Notes: generated by a model not told the origin, from the sequence alone. DNA of 64,000 bases from Rhizobium herbae (GCF_019511375.1 NZ_JAEUAO010000004.1:248001-312000), one strand, 5' to 3'; shown: positions 25,628 through 35,241, numbered from the stretch's first letter. Made by a program: numbers and translations.

Positions 25628-25744
25628 GGATCCCCGGGTCGAGCCCGAGGATGACGGAGAATCGGGTGCCAAATCAATGTCGGTAGCGGTTTTTCAGTTA
25701 GCCAAGTCCCCGGTTCGTCATCCTCGGGCTCGACCCGAGGATCC
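25628..25744. repeat. Long inverted repeat between pabB and pepF
   Basis: A 28-bp arm at 25628-25655 (starts GGATCC, contains GGGTCGAGCCCGAGGATGAC) is repeated in inverse orientation at 25717-25744 with one mismatch, by eye. The 61-bp spacer holds no open frame. Each arm also contains an internal dyad (CGGGTCGAGCCCG). The pattern is that of a mobile palindromic repeat family common in alphaproteobacteria; it could fold in the transcript between pepF and pabB. Confidence 0.85.
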
Positions 25745-25770
25745 ATGGCGAGACGCGCTAAGCCCGCTTC

Positions 25771-27621
25771 CTACGCCTGTCTATCAAGCGCCTCAAGCTC
25801 GTCGATCAGCCCCTCCAGCATCGACAACCCCTGTGCCCAGAACGACGGATCGGCAGCGTCGAGGCCGAACGGGGCGAGCAGTTCGGAATGATGCTTGGTG
25901 CCGCCGGCCTTGAGCAACTCGAAGTACTTCTGCTGAAAGCCGGCTTCGGCCTTTTGGTAGACTGCGTAGAGCGAATTCACCAGGCAATCGCCAAAGGCAT
26001 AGGCGTAGACATAGAAGGGCGAATGGATGAAGTGGGGAATATAGGCCCAATAGGTCTCGTAGCCTTCCGAAATCCGGATCGCCGGGCCGAGGCTTTCCGT
26101 CTGAACGGACAGCCACAGTTCGCCAATGTCGTCGGCGGTCAGTTCGCCTTGTCTGCGGGCCGTGTGGACCTTGCGCTCGAATTCGTAGAAGGCGATCTGG
26201 CGCACGACCGTATTGATCATGTCCTCGACCTTCTGGGCGAGCATGGCCTTGCGTTCGCGCTTGTCCTTCGTCTTGTCGAGAAGGGCGCGGAACGTCAGCA
26301 TTTCGCCAAAGACGGAGGCGGTTTCTGCAAGCGTCAGCGGTGTCGAGGCCATCAGCGCCCCTTGAGCGCCGGCGAGAACCTGGTGCACGCCATGGCCGAG
26401 TTCATGGGCGAGCGTCATGACGTCGCGCGGCTTGCCCATGTAGTTGACGAGCACATAGGGATGTGCAGACGGCACTGTCGGATGCGCGAAGGCGCCCGGC
26501 GCCTTGCCCGGGCGGACCGGCGCGTCGATCCAGCCGCCGTCGAAGAATCGCTGAGCGATCGCTGCCATTTCGGGGTCGAAATTGCCGTAGGCGGAAAGCA
26601 CGGTCTCCTTGGCCTCGCTCCAGGGAATGAGCGAAGTCGGCGTTTCCGGCAGCGGCGCGTTGCGGTCCCAGAATTCCATCTGTTCCATGCCGAGCCACTT
26701 CGCCTTCATCGCATAATAGCGGTGAGACAGGCGCGGATAGGCCTCCTTCACGGCAGCGGCAAGCGCGTCGACCACGTCGCGCTCGACCCGGTTTGCCAAA
26801 TGCCGGCTGTCGGCGATGTCCTTGAAGCCGCGCCAGCGATCGGAGATTTCCTTGTCCTTGGCGAGCGTGTTGGTGATCAGGGTGAAGGTGCGGATATTGG
26901 CCTTGAAGGTCTTGGCCAGCGCCTGCGCTGCCTTTTTCCGGATGGCCGGATCGGCCTCCTGCAGCATGCTCAGCGTCACTTCGAGCGGCAGTTCCTCGCC
27001 GTCGACATTGAAGGTCAGCGAGGCCATCGTCTCGTCGAAAAGGCGGTTGAAGGCGCTGGCACCGGTCATCGACTTTTCGAGGAAGAGCTGCTCCAGCTTG
27101 TCGTCGAGCTGGTAGGGCTTGTCCATGCGCAGATCGACGATCCATGGCTTGTAATGGCCCGCCAGCGGATCGCTTTCGAGCGCGGCATCGATGACGGCGT
27201 CGTCGATCCGGTTCAATTCCAGCGAGAGGAACAACAGATGGCTCGCCATGTCCGTCAGCTTCGACTGGGCGTCGCCGTAGAGCTTGCCGTTCGCCGGGTT
27301 GGCGGTGTCGGAGAAATAGGTGAGGCCGGCAAAGGAGCCGATCTTGCCCATCAGGTCTTCCAGTGCCTCGTATTCGCGCACGGCCGCGCCGATGCCCGCG
27401 TCACCGCCGCGCGTCGCGGCAGCGGCGAGCTTGCCTTTCCATTTCTCTTCGAAAGCCTTGGCTGCCGCCTCGGCCTTCGCAAGGTCGCCGAGATATTCCG
27501 GGGATGTCGCCGACGGGTAGAGATCCTCGAGTTTCCAGGACGGCAGGTCGCCGAGCGGCGCTGCTTCAGCAGCGCCTGAAGCGGTCGCACGGGCGATGCG
27601 GAAGGAAGGAAGATGGCGCAT
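25771..27621 (-). CDS. pepF: M3-family oligoendopeptidase F
   Basis: 616 residues. Peptidase M3 fold with the zinc motif HELGHGVHQ and the family stretches PYVLVNYMGKPRDVMTLAHE and EGYETYWAYIPHF. It cleaves short peptides in the cytoplasm. The first 20-25 residues (MRHLPSFRIARATASGAAEA) are basic and may be non-essential; a later start is possible but I see none better placed. The gene is transcribed toward pabB, with the inverted repeat between. Confidence 0.93.
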   Translation of the reverse strand: MRHLPSFRIARATASGAAEAAPLGDLPSWKLEDLYPSATSPEYLGDLAKAEAAAKAFEEKWKGKLAAAATRGGDAGIGAAVREYEALEDLMGKIGSFAGLTYFSDTANPANGKLYGDAQSKLTDMASHLLFLSLELNRIDDAVIDAALESDPLAGHYKPWIVDLRMDKPYQLDDKLEQLFLEKSMTGASAFNRLFDETMASLTFNVDGEELPLEVTLSMLQEADPAIRKKAAQALAKTFKANIRTFTLITNTLAKDKEISDRWRGFKDIADSRHLANRVERDVVDALAAAVKEAYPRLSHRYYAMKAKWLGMEQMEFWDRNAPLPETPTSLIPWSEAKETVLSAYGNFDPEMAAIAQRFFDGGWIDAPVRPGKAPGAFAHPTVPSAHPYVLVNYMGKPRDVMTLAHELGHGVHQVLAGAQGALMASTPLTLAETASVFGEMLTFRALLDKTKDKRERKAMLAQKVEDMINTVVRQIAFYEFERKVHTARRQGELTADDIGELWLSVQTESLGPAIRISEGYETYWAYIPHFIHSPFYVYAYAFGDCLVNSLYAVYQKAEAGFQQKYFELLKAGGTKHHSELLAPFGLDAADPSFWAQGLSMLEGLIDELEALDRQA

Positions 27622-27826
27622 GAACGTTCACTCTTTTCAACGGGCGCCGGCCCGGATTCGGGCGGCGAAGCAGAGGGCGGATATGGGGCCATGAGCTAAC
27701 GTCGGCAATGGTTAAAATGCAAGCATTTCTCAAAAGAGGATTTTCAGGCCTTTGTGACACGAATCCTTCCCATGATGCGGCACATGAGGTGTCGTTTTGG
27801 TTCTATGTAGAGAGCAGGAGGCCTTC

Positions 27827-29377
27827 ATGACATCCCAAATTCTCGTCATCGATGATGATCCGGTCCAGCGCCGGCTGCTGACGAACATGATCGAGCGCCT
27901 CGGGCATATCGCCCATCTGGCCGACAACGGCCGCAGCGGCCTTGAACTGCTGGAACGCAAGCGCGGCCTGATCAGCGTCATCCTGCTCGATCTGATGATG
28001 CCCGAAATGAATGGCCACGGCTTCCTCGAAGCGATCGCCGAGCGCGGTATCGAAACGCCGGTCATCGTACAGACGGGCCAAGGCGGCATCGAGACGGTCG
28101 TTCTCGCCATGCAGGCCGGCGCCTTCGACTTCGTCGTCAAGCCGGTTTCGCCCGAACGTCTCAACGTCGCGATCACCAACGCCCTGAAGCTGGACCAGCG
28201 CGAAAACCGCGGGCGGGCGTCAAAGCGGTCGCGCAGCGGTACCGTTGCCTTCGATGACGTGGTGTCCGCCAGCCCTGCGATGATCCGCGTGCTCGATCTC
28301 GCGCGCCGCGCCGCGCAGTCGAATATTCCGATCGTGCTCGAAGGTGAATCGGGCGTCGGCAAGGAAATGGTCGCCCGCGCCATCCAGCACGCCAGCGAGC
28401 GCGCCGGCAAGCCCTTCGTCACCGTCAATTGCGGTGCGATCCCGCACAATCTGGTCGAGAGCATCCTCTTCGGCCATGAGAAGGGCGCCTTTACCGGCGC
28501 TACGGACAAGCATTCCGGCAAGTTTGCCGATGCCGATGGCGGCACATTGTTCCTGGACGAGATCGGCGACCTGCCGGTGGAAGTGCAGGTGAAGCTGTTG
28601 CGCGCGGTGCAGCAGGGCGAGATCGAGACGATTGGTGCGCGCCATCCGCAGAAGGTCAATGTGCGGCTGATTTCGGCGACCAACAAAGACCTGATCAACG
28701 AGGTGCGCGAAGGCCGCTTCCGCGAAGACCTGTACTACCGGCTGAATGTTTTCCCCATCGCCATTCCGGCGCTGCGCAAGCGCAAGGAAGACATTCCGGT
28801 CCTGGTGCGTACCTTTGTCGAACGTTTCTCGGCGGAACAGAGGCTTACGGCGCCGCTCGTCGTCTCCAGCGGAGCAATGGCATTGCTGACCGCCTATGAT
28901 TGGCCGGGCAATATCCGCCAGCTGGAGAACGCCATCTTCCGGGCGGTCGTGCTTGCCGAAGGGGGGGAGCTGACGGTCAAGGATTTTCCGCAGATCGCCA
29001 CCCAGATCCCCGGCTATGTCGTTGCCGAGAAGTCGGGCTTCACCTGGGAAGAGGCCGGGCCCGCCAAGATCGCCGTGGCCGACGCCGGTCACCTGCCGCC
29101 GGTCTATCCGCATTTCGCCACGGCCGAAAGGGGAGAAGGGCGCAATGCCCTGGCGGCGGATCATCAACCCGAAAATGCGATTGCCAGCGTCGATGACGGC
29201 GGCAACGTCCGCAAATTGGCCGAGGTTGAAGAGGAACTGATTCGCTTTGCGCTCAAATTCTACCGGGGTCAGATGAGCCAGGTGGCCCGAAAGCTGGGCA
29301 TAGGCAGGTCGACTTTGTACCGCAAACTCAAGGATTATGGCATTAATCCCGACGATCCGTTCAGTGAAGCCGCATAA
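27827..29377 (+). CDS. Sigma54-dependent response regulator (NtrC family)
   Basis: 516 residues from ATG 27827 (GGAGG upstream). Receiver domain with phospho-acceptor Asp55 in VILLDLMMPEMNG; AAA+ domain with Walker A GESGVGKE (173-180), GAFTGA (220-225, contact with sigma54) and Walker B TLFLDEIGDL; a 70-residue linker; C-terminal Fis-type helix-turn-helix (MSQVARKLGIGRSTLYRKLKDYG). It should activate sigma54 promoters on phosphorylation. No histidine kinase is adjacent, so it is an orphan here. It resembles the alphaproteobacterial FlbD/TacA group, but I cannot name the targets. Confidence 0.93.
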   Translation: MTSQILVIDDDPVQRRLLTNMIERLGHIAHLADNGRSGLELLERKRGLISVILLDLMMPEMNGHGFLEAIAERGIETPVIVQTGQGGIETVVLAMQAGAFDFVVKPVSPERLNVAITNALKLDQRENRGRASKRSRSGTVAFDDVVSASPAMIRVLDLARRAAQSNIPIVLEGESGVGKEMVARAIQHASERAGKPFVTVNCGAIPHNLVESILFGHEKGAFTGATDKHSGKFADADGGTLFLDEIGDLPVEVQVKLLRAVQQGEIETIGARHPQKVNVRLISATNKDLINEVREGRFREDLYYRLNVFPIAIPALRKRKEDIPVLVRTFVERFSAEQRLTAPLVVSSGAMALLTAYDWPGNIRQLENAIFRAVVLAEGGELTVKDFPQIATQIPGYVVAEKSGFTWEEAGPAKIAVADAGHLPPVYPHFATAERGEGRNALAADHQPENAIASVDDGGNVRKLAEVEEELIRFALKFYRGQMSQVARKLGIGRSTLYRKLKDYGINPDDPFSEAA

Positions 29378-29471
29378 AACGAGGGATAACAAAGCATAAC
29401 GATCGCTCGTATTTGGCTGTTGTCGTTTAGACCTTGTTAGTGATCCATTCACTATATTATAAGGATAACCG

Positions 29472-29517
29472 ATGACTGTGGCATATTTGCCATGCTGTGA
29501 CCGCAATTGACAGTCAT
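29472..29517. promoter_or_regulatory. Nested dyads upstream of the DUF882 gene
   Basis: ATGACTGT (29472-29479) and ACAGTCAT (29510-29517) are inverse arms, and GGCA-TATT-TGCC (29480-29491) is nested inside. A further dyad GTGA-N5-TCAC lies about 30 bases before. The 160-bp gap between the response regulator and the DUF882 gene has no other feature; these may be operators or leader structure. Confidence 0.45.
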
Positions 29518-29537
29518 CTGAGCAGCCACGGGACACA

Positions 29538-31427
29538 TTGTCCGTCGGACGGGGATTGAGTTTGCAAAATTTGTTCGGATTCAAGAAGCCTAGCGGCTCC
29601 GTGATCACCCGCTTTTGCGCCGCGGCAGCCCGAAAGGCACCGCGCGTCCTCGCATCACTCCTGATCGCAGCATCGATGGTCACGCCGGGCATGGCTCCTC
29701 CGGTGGAGGCTGCCGGCCAGACCCGCACGCTCAAACTCTATTTCGTCCATACCCGTGAAAAGGCGTCGATCACGTTCAAGCGCAATGGTCGCTATGATTC
29801 CAAGGGCCTGCAGCAGATCAATCGCTTCCTGCGCGACTGGCGCCGCAACGAGCCGACAAAGATGGACCCGCGTCTTCTCGACCTGGTCTGGGAAGTCTAC
29901 CAGAAGAGCGGCTCGCGCGATTATATCCATGTGGTTTCCGCTTACCGCTCGCCGGCCACCAATGGCATGCTGCGGTCGCGTTCCAAGGGCGTGGCGAAGA
30001 AGAGCCAGCACATGCTTGGCAAGGCGATGGATTTCTATCTGCCCGACGTCAAGCTGAAGACGCTGCGCGAAATCGGCATGAAGTTCCAGGTCGGCGGTGT
30101 CGGTTATTACCCGACCTCGGGCTCGCCCTTCGTGCACATGGATGTCGGCGGCGTTCGCGCCTGGCCGCGCATGAGCCGCAGCGAACTCGCCCGCCTGTTC
30201 CCTGACGGCAAGACCATACATATGCCTGCCGACGGCGGTGGACCGCTGCCCGGTTACCAGCAGGCGCTCGCCGACTACAAGCGCCGTGTCGGTGCCGATG
30301 CCATCGAAGTGGCCGGCGGCGGTGCCAAGGGGCCGGGCGACAAGGACACCAAACGCAAGGGCAATCTCTTCGCCATGCTGTTTGGCGGCGGTGACGAAGA
30401 CGAGGAACCCAATGCCATTGCCAGCGGCGGGCAAGAGGGTGGGGATGAGCAGCCGGCTGCCAGGGCCAAGGTCTCTGAAGTCGCCGTTGCCGAGGCCGAG
30501 CAGGCCCTTCCCGGTGTTGACGGCTCGCAGCCCGCCCCCGAGAAGGAAGTGGCCGCTCCCGTCCCCGGCTCTCGGCCAGCCTTCCAGGATGCACCGGCTG
30601 ACGCTGGCGTCCAGACGGCGCTCGTTGCTCCGACCAAGCAGACGGCGCAGGCGGCGTGGGCTGCGGCCTTGCCCGAACAGACCGCCACCGCAGGCGAATA
30701 TGCTGATCTCAGCGCCTACAAGATTCCAGTGCCGCAGATACTCGGCAAGCGCGGTCTGAACGGTGACGCGGGCAGCGACACGCTGATGGCCTCGACCGAT
30801 CCGAACGCTGCGGTGCTTGGCGAGGATGTCGCAGCGCTTGGTTTTGTTCCCGTGCCGGCGATGCGCCCGGCTGACGAGGCTTCGTTGATGGCCGTCGCCG
30901 ACGCTAATGTCGTCGTGCCGTCCTTTGCCGAACGGACGGAGCAGCAGCCACAGGCCGTGGCCGAGGCGGAGCAGCCGGTCGAGGCGGTCGCCGAAGCGCA
31001 GACGCGGGTGGCGCTCGCGCAGCCGACGCCGCAGGAGCGGCCTGTCGAGCTTGCGGCCTACGTGCCGCCGTCGAGCGCCGAAGCACGCGCCGCAATCTTC
31101 GAGGATGCCTTCGATGCGAATGCAGATGCGCCCGCCAAGGGGAAGCGTCCGAACAAGCAGGAGGCTGACGCGGCCACCCGTTCGTCGGTGCGCACCGAGC
31201 CGAAGCTGACCCAGCAGATCATTTCGAACTGGGCGCTGTCGAATGGCCGCATGGCGACCTTGTCCAAGCCGGTGAAGGCGCCGCGCTTCGTCAGCAAGAC
31301 GCTCAGGGCCTCGCCGACCACCGTCTATTCGGCCGGCTTCTCGAACGATGCAGTCTCGGTGGACACGGCAAGGTTCAGCGGCAGTGCGGTCAATTTCCTG
31401 GAAGTGAAGAAGTTCAGCACGAACTGA
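29538..31427 (+). CDS. DUF882 (M15-like) exported peptidase-like protein with long disordered tail
   Basis: About 629 residues; the start is uncertain because only TTG codons are available (29538, 29556, 29562; the last has GGACGGGGA before it). A signal sequence (VLASLLIAASMVTPGMAPPVEA) leads to a DUF882/M15 domain (about 70-240) with SAYRSPATNGML, SQHMLGKAMDFYLPDVKL and SPFVHMDVGGVRAWP, holding the zinc-site His/Asp pattern of peptidoglycan endopeptidases. The last 380 residues are Ala/Glu/Pro/Gln rich and probably disordered. Likely acts on the cell wall. Confidence 0.85.
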   Translation: MSVGRGLSLQNLFGFKKPSGSVITRFCAAAARKAPRVLASLLIAASMVTPGMAPPVEAAGQTRTLKLYFVHTREKASITFKRNGRYDSKGLQQINRFLRDWRRNEPTKMDPRLLDLVWEVYQKSGSRDYIHVVSAYRSPATNGMLRSRSKGVAKKSQHMLGKAMDFYLPDVKLKTLREIGMKFQVGGVGYYPTSGSPFVHMDVGGVRAWPRMSRSELARLFPDGKTIHMPADGGGPLPGYQQALADYKRRVGADAIEVAGGGAKGPGDKDTKRKGNLFAMLFGGGDEDEEPNAIASGGQEGGDEQPAARAKVSEVAVAEAEQALPGVDGSQPAPEKEVAAPVPGSRPAFQDAPADAGVQTALVAPTKQTAQAAWAAALPEQTATAGEYADLSAYKIPVPQILGKRGLNGDAGSDTLMASTDPNAAVLGEDVAALGFVPVPAMRPADEASLMAVADANVVVPSFAERTEQQPQAVAEAEQPVEAVAEAQTRVALAQPTPQERPVELAAYVPPSSAEARAAIFEDAFDANADAPAKGKRPNKQEADAATRSSVRTEPKLTQQIISNWALSNGRMATLSKPVKAPRFVSKTLRASPTTVYSAGFSNDAVSVDTARFSGSAVNFLEVKKFSTN

Positions 31428-31446
31428 TCTTCCAGGCATCAGGCAT

Positions 31447-31478
31447 AAAAAAAACCCGCCGCATGGCGGGTTTTTTTT
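31447..31478. terminator. Bidirectional Rho-independent terminator
   Basis: Eight A, CCCGCC-GCAT-GGCGGG, eight T. It terminates both the DUF882 gene from the left and the gapR-like gene from the right. Confidence 0.95.
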
Positions 31479-31493
31479 GTTGGTGCGGAGCGC

Positions 31494-31757
31494 TTATTCG
31501 GCTTCCGTCGCGTCGATCATGCCGAGTGCGGCGAGATAGGTGTCGAGGATGGCTTCCTGCTCCATGCGCTCGTCCTTGTCCTGCTTGCGGATGGCAATGA
31601 CCTTTTTCAGAATCTTGGTGTCGAAGCCGGTTCCCTTTGCTTCGCCATACACATCCTTGATGTCGTCCGCGATTGTCTTCTTTTCTTCTTCCAGCCGCTC
31701 GATCCGCTCGATGAAAGAGCGAAGCTGATCGCGGGCGACGCCATGGGCATCCGACAT
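31494..31757 (-). CDS. gapR: GapR-type nucleoid protein (DUF2312)
   Basis: 87 residues from ATG 31757, which has AAGGAG 8 bases upstream. The whole protein is the DUF2312 domain ([40 protein letters not shown]). In Caulobacter this family (GapR) binds overtwisted DNA ahead of forks and polymerases and is needed for replication and division. Function here is by family. Convergent with the DUF882 gene through a shared terminator. Confidence 0.9.
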   Translation of the reverse strand: MSDAHGVARDQLRSFIERIERLEEEKKTIADDIKDVYGEAKGTGFDTKILKKVIAIRKQDKDERMEQEAILDTYLAALGMIDATEAE

Positions 31758-31890
31758 GGTCTTCTCCTTGTTGGGGGATTGGTGGGGGACTGAATTTGCG
31801 AAGGCCTGTGACCTGCCGTGAAGCGCGCCCAACGTCAAGTGACATTGCGTAACGGCGCAGCATTTTCACGGAGGAACACGCCTGGGCTGG

Positions 31891-32196
31891 CTAGTGCCTG
31901 GGCTTATTGACCTCGAAGGCGGCCTGCTGCTCGCTGGAGGCTTCCTTCTGGTAAAGCGCCCGCCATTCGTCATAGGGCATGCCGTAGACGATCTCGCGCG
32001 ACTGGTCCTTGTCGATCGGCACGCCGGCGGCGTTGGCAGCGTCGCGATACCAGTTGGACAGGCAGTTGCGGCAGAAGCCGGCGAGGTTCATCAGGTCGAT
32101 GTTCTGGACATCGCTGCGCTCGCGCAGATGGGCGACGAGGCGGCGGAATGCGGCCGCTTCGAATTCCGTTTGCTGCTGTGGCGTCAATTCGGTCAT
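31891..32196 (-). CDS. DUF1244 family protein
   Basis: 101 residues from ATG 32196. Conserved cysteine motif NLAGFCRNCLSNWYRDAA and the GMPYDEWRALYQKE stretch identify DUF1244, a small alphaproteobacterial/gammaproteobacterial family without assigned function. It is acidic-polar and has no membrane segment. The two cysteines (C-x-x-C) could bind a metal. It lies 134 bases upstream of the gapR-like gene on the same strand. Confidence 0.88.
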   Translation of the reverse strand: MTELTPQQQTEFEAAAFRRLVAHLRERSDVQNIDLMNLAGFCRNCLSNWYRDAANAAGVPIDKDQSREIVYGMPYDEWRALYQKEASSEQQAAFEVNKPRH

Positions 32197-32301
32197 CGTC
32201 GTCTCTTTCAGCCGACAGCGCCGCGCGTCGGCCATGACGCGCAAGGGACGCTGTAACACTTTAAGTCCGCTGCATAATTTTATCCTTAAATCGCTTCCGA
32301 A

Positions 32302-33111
32302 TTAAGGAAGTATGCAGGAGGATGCATACGGCCCGGTGCGGGAAGGATATCGCCGGATTTCGTGCAATTCAGGGCGTTGGTTCAAGGCGGCGAGGATCGG
32401 TCCAAGCCGCTCATCCCATTGCGCCACGCCGAGTTCGTCGCCGATCAGGTCCTGCCTTACCTCGATCAGCGCATGGGCGAGGCCGGCTTCCATGCAATGG
32501 CGAAACATCGTGTCGCCGCGCAGGGCGCCGTCATAGGGCTCATTGTTACCCACGAGAATATCGCCCGACCCCTCCAGCGCCTCGATCAGCGGGTTGACCG
32601 CGCGCGGATCGCTGTCCCAGAGGACGGCAGCATGCCAGGGACGGGGCGTGCCTTTCCAGGCCGGCGTGTAGGAATGGAGGGAAATTACCAGCGGCGCTTT
32701 GCCGCTCGCCGCGCCCACCGCCGCGATGGTCTCGGCGACGGCACGGTGATAGGGCCGGTGAAAGCGGTTGAGGCGGCTTTCCCATTCTTCTGACGAAATC
32801 GGATGGTTGCCGGGAACGATAGCGCCGTCCGATATTTTCATGATCAGCGTCGGATCGTCCTCGCCCCGGTTAGGATCGATCAGCAGCCGCGAAAAGCAGC
32901 TGAGGACAGCGGGAACGCCGAGCCTGGCCGCGAGCCGCCGGACAAGGGCTTCGACACCGATATCGTAGGCGATGTGCCTTTCGAAGGCACTTTCGGGGAG
33001 GCCGAGCCTGCCGTATTCCGGCGGCAGCAGGTTGGTGGCATGATCCGCCAAGAGTACCAGCCCGGCTGCACTGTTGCCCTCAATGATCTCGAACGGTGAT
33101 GTTTGCCGCAT
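32302..33111 (-). CDS. N-formylglutamate amidohydrolase family protein
   Basis: 269 residues. FGase fold with ADHATNLLPPEYGRLGL, the RLLIDPNRGEDDPTLI motif, VISLHSYTP and NEPYDGALRGDTM. Family members hydrolyse N-formylglutamate to formate and glutamate (HutG route of histidine breakdown), but no other hut gene is nearby, so another N-acyl substrate is possible. Upstream, 183 bases separate it from the divergent DUF1036 gene. Confidence 0.88.
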   Translation of the reverse strand: MRQTSPFEIIEGNSAAGLVLLADHATNLLPPEYGRLGLPESAFERHIAYDIGVEALVRRLAARLGVPAVLSCFSRLLIDPNRGEDDPTLIMKISDGAIVPGNHPISSEEWESRLNRFHRPYHRAVAETIAAVGAASGKAPLVISLHSYTPAWKGTPRPWHAAVLWDSDPRAVNPLIEALEGSGDILVGNNEPYDGALRGDTMFRHCMEAGLAHALIEVRQDLIGDELGVAQWDERLGPILAALNQRPELHEIRRYPSRTGPYASSCILP

Positions 33112-33294
33112 ACAGTATCAACTCGATTCATGCTTGACGAAATTTGATGGCATGCTGCGGCGCTTATCGCAAGGCAAAGGAGAATTTGTGACATTTCGGT
33201 CTACAAAAAGCCGAATATAATCGATTAGAGTCGCGTTGACTTTCCGGGCCCACCGTCGCAAGAAAGTGCCACGACAAATCACAATGGAGACCCA

Positions 33295-33780
33295 TTGGAA
33301 ACCGTGTCCAGATATCCTCTTTCCAGGCTGAACGTCCGGAGCTGGTCCTTGAGCGCCGGCATTCTTTTCGTTCTGGCGGCGTTCTCGCCGGTGCTGATGG
33401 CGAGTGAAGCGCGGGCCGAGTTCCGCGTCTGCAACGGCACCCAGAATCTCGTCGGCGTGGCCATCGGCTACCGGGCCAAGGAGGGCTGGATCACGGAAGG
33501 CTGGTGGCAGGTTCCCGCGACCACCTGCGCCACCCTGATCCAGGGCGAACTTCAATCACGGTACTATTACCTCTACGCTGAGGATGCGGCCCGCGGCGGC
33601 CGCTGGACGGGCGGCATCAACATGTGCGTCGCTGAAAACGAGTTCAAGATCACTGGCGTGCAGGATTGCTTCGCCCGCGGTTTCCAGCGGATGGGGTTCA
33701 AGGAATACGACACGGGGCGTCAGGGGAGCTGGATGGTTCAGTTGTCCGATACTCCAGGGACCCAGGAAAGCCACAACTGA
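33295..33780 (+). CDS. DUF1036 exported protein
   Basis: 161 residues. I use TTG 33295 because GGAG at 33286-33289 is well spaced before it. Signal peptide with a hydrophobic core (AGILFVLAAFSPVLMASEARA, cleaved near residue 41). The mature domain (FRVCNGTQNLVGVAIGY, WQVPATTCATLI, NMCVAEN, DCFARGF) has several cysteines and is DUF1036. Function unknown. Its TGA overlaps the ATG of pyk by one base, so the two are translationally coupled, an arrangement I know from rhizobia. Confidence 0.88.
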   Translation: METVSRYPLSRLNVRSWSLSAGILFVLAAFSPVLMASEARAEFRVCNGTQNLVGVAIGYRAKEGWITEGWWQVPATTCATLIQGELQSRYYYLYAEDAARGGRWTGGINMCVAENEFKITGVQDCFARGFQRMGFKEYDTGRQGSWMVQLSDTPGTQESHN

Positions 33781-35219
33781 TGAAGCGGAACAGAAAAGTC
33801 AAAATCCTCGCCACGCTTGGACCAGCGTCCAGCGAAGAAGAGATGATCCAGAAGCTGCACGAGGCGGGGGCTGATCTTTTCCGGATCAACATGAGCCACG
33901 CCAGCCATGAGATGATGCGCACGCTGATCCAGCGTATCCGCAATGTCGAGCAGCGCAGCGGCCGGCCGATCGGCATTCTCGCCGACCTTCAGGGGCCGAA
34001 GCTGCGCGTCGGCAAGTTCGCGGCCGGCAAGGTCGATCTGGTTCCGGGCCAGACTTTTACGCTCGACAACAAGGAAGAGCCGGGCGACAACACGCGTGTC
34101 TTCCTGCCGCATCCGGAAATCCTCGAAGCCGTCCAGCCTGGCCACCGGCTGCTGATCGACGACGGCAGGCTGCATTTGCGGGCGGACAGGACCGATGGCA
34201 AGAGCATCGTCTGCACCGTCGTCGCCGGCACCAAGATTTCCGACCGCAAGGGCGTCAGCCTGCCAGACACGCTGCTCGGCGTCGGCGCGCTGACCGAGAA
34301 GGACAGGGCCGATCTGGATGCGGTGCTAGAGACCGACGAGGTCGACTGGGTTGCCCTGTCGTTCATCCAGCGGCCGGAAGATCTGTCGGAGGTCCGCAAG
34401 GTCTCGCGAGGCCGCGTCGGCCTGATGTCGAAGATCGAGAAGCCGCAGGCAATCGAGCGGATCGACGAGATCATCGAGCTCTCCGACGCCCTGATGGTTG
34501 CTCGCGGCGACCTCGGCGTGGAGATGCCGCTTGAAGCGGTTCCGGGTCTTCAGAAGCAGTTGATCCGCGCCTGTCGCCGCGCCGGCAAGCCTGTCGTCGT
34601 CGCCACCCAGATGCTGGAATCGATGATTTCCGCACCGGTCCCGACCCGCGCCGAGGTGTCGGACGTTGCGACCGCCGTCTTTGAAGGTGCCGACGCGGTC
34701 ATGCTGTCGGCGGAATCGGCTTCCGGGGAATATCCGGTCGAAGCCGTCACGACCATGGCGTCGATCGCCAGCAAGGTCGAACGCGATCCGCATTATCCCG
34801 GCATCATCTATGCCCAGCGCACGCCGCCTGAAGCGACGGGCGCTGACGCGATTTCGCTGGCCGCCCACCAGATTGCCGAGACGCTGCAGCTCTCCGCCAT
34901 CGTCTGCTACACCTCGTCCGGAACGACCGGCCTGAGAGCCGCGCGTGAGCGTCCGCAGGTTCCCGTTCTCGCGCTTTCGCCGGTCATCCAGACTGCCCGC
35001 CGCCTTTCGGTCGTCTGGGGGCTGCACAGCGTCGTTACCAGTGACGCGACCGATCTCGACGACATGGTCAACCGCGCCTGCCGCATCGTCGCGGCGGAAG
35101 GCTTCGGCAAGCCGGGCGACCGCGTGATCATTTCGGCCGGGGTACCCCTTGGAACACCCGGCGCCACCAATATGCTGCGCATCGCCTATATCGGTTCGGA
35201 CGGCCTCAGCGGCGTCTGA
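33780..35219 (+). CDS. pyk: Pyruvate kinase
   Basis: 479 residues, normal length. N-terminal KVKILATLGPASS, the active-site Lys segment GLMSKIEKPQAIERIDEI, the metal/ADP motif LMVARGDLGVEMP, and KPVVVATQMLESMI. It makes pyruvate and ATP from phosphoenolpyruvate and ADP. Start fixed at ATG 33780 by the TGATG overlap with the DUF1036 gene. A strong perfect hairpin lies after the stop. Confidence 0.97.
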   Translation: MKRNRKVKILATLGPASSEEEMIQKLHEAGADLFRINMSHASHEMMRTLIQRIRNVEQRSGRPIGILADLQGPKLRVGKFAAGKVDLVPGQTFTLDNKEEPGDNTRVFLPHPEILEAVQPGHRLLIDDGRLHLRADRTDGKSIVCTVVAGTKISDRKGVSLPDTLLGVGALTEKDRADLDAVLETDEVDWVALSFIQRPEDLSEVRKVSRGRVGLMSKIEKPQAIERIDEIIELSDALMVARGDLGVEMPLEAVPGLQKQLIRACRRAGKPVVVATQMLESMISAPVPTRAEVSDVATAVFEGADAVMLSAESASGEYPVEAVTTMASIASKVERDPHYPGIIYAQRTPPEATGADAISLAAHQIAETLQLSAIVCYTSSGTTGLRAARERPQVPVLALSPVIQTARRLSVVWGLHSVVTSDATDLDDMVNRACRIVAAEGFGKPGDRVIISAGVPLGTPGATNMLRIAYIGSDGLSGV

Positions 35220-35241
35220 ATACCAGCTTTGTGAGCCTGTC

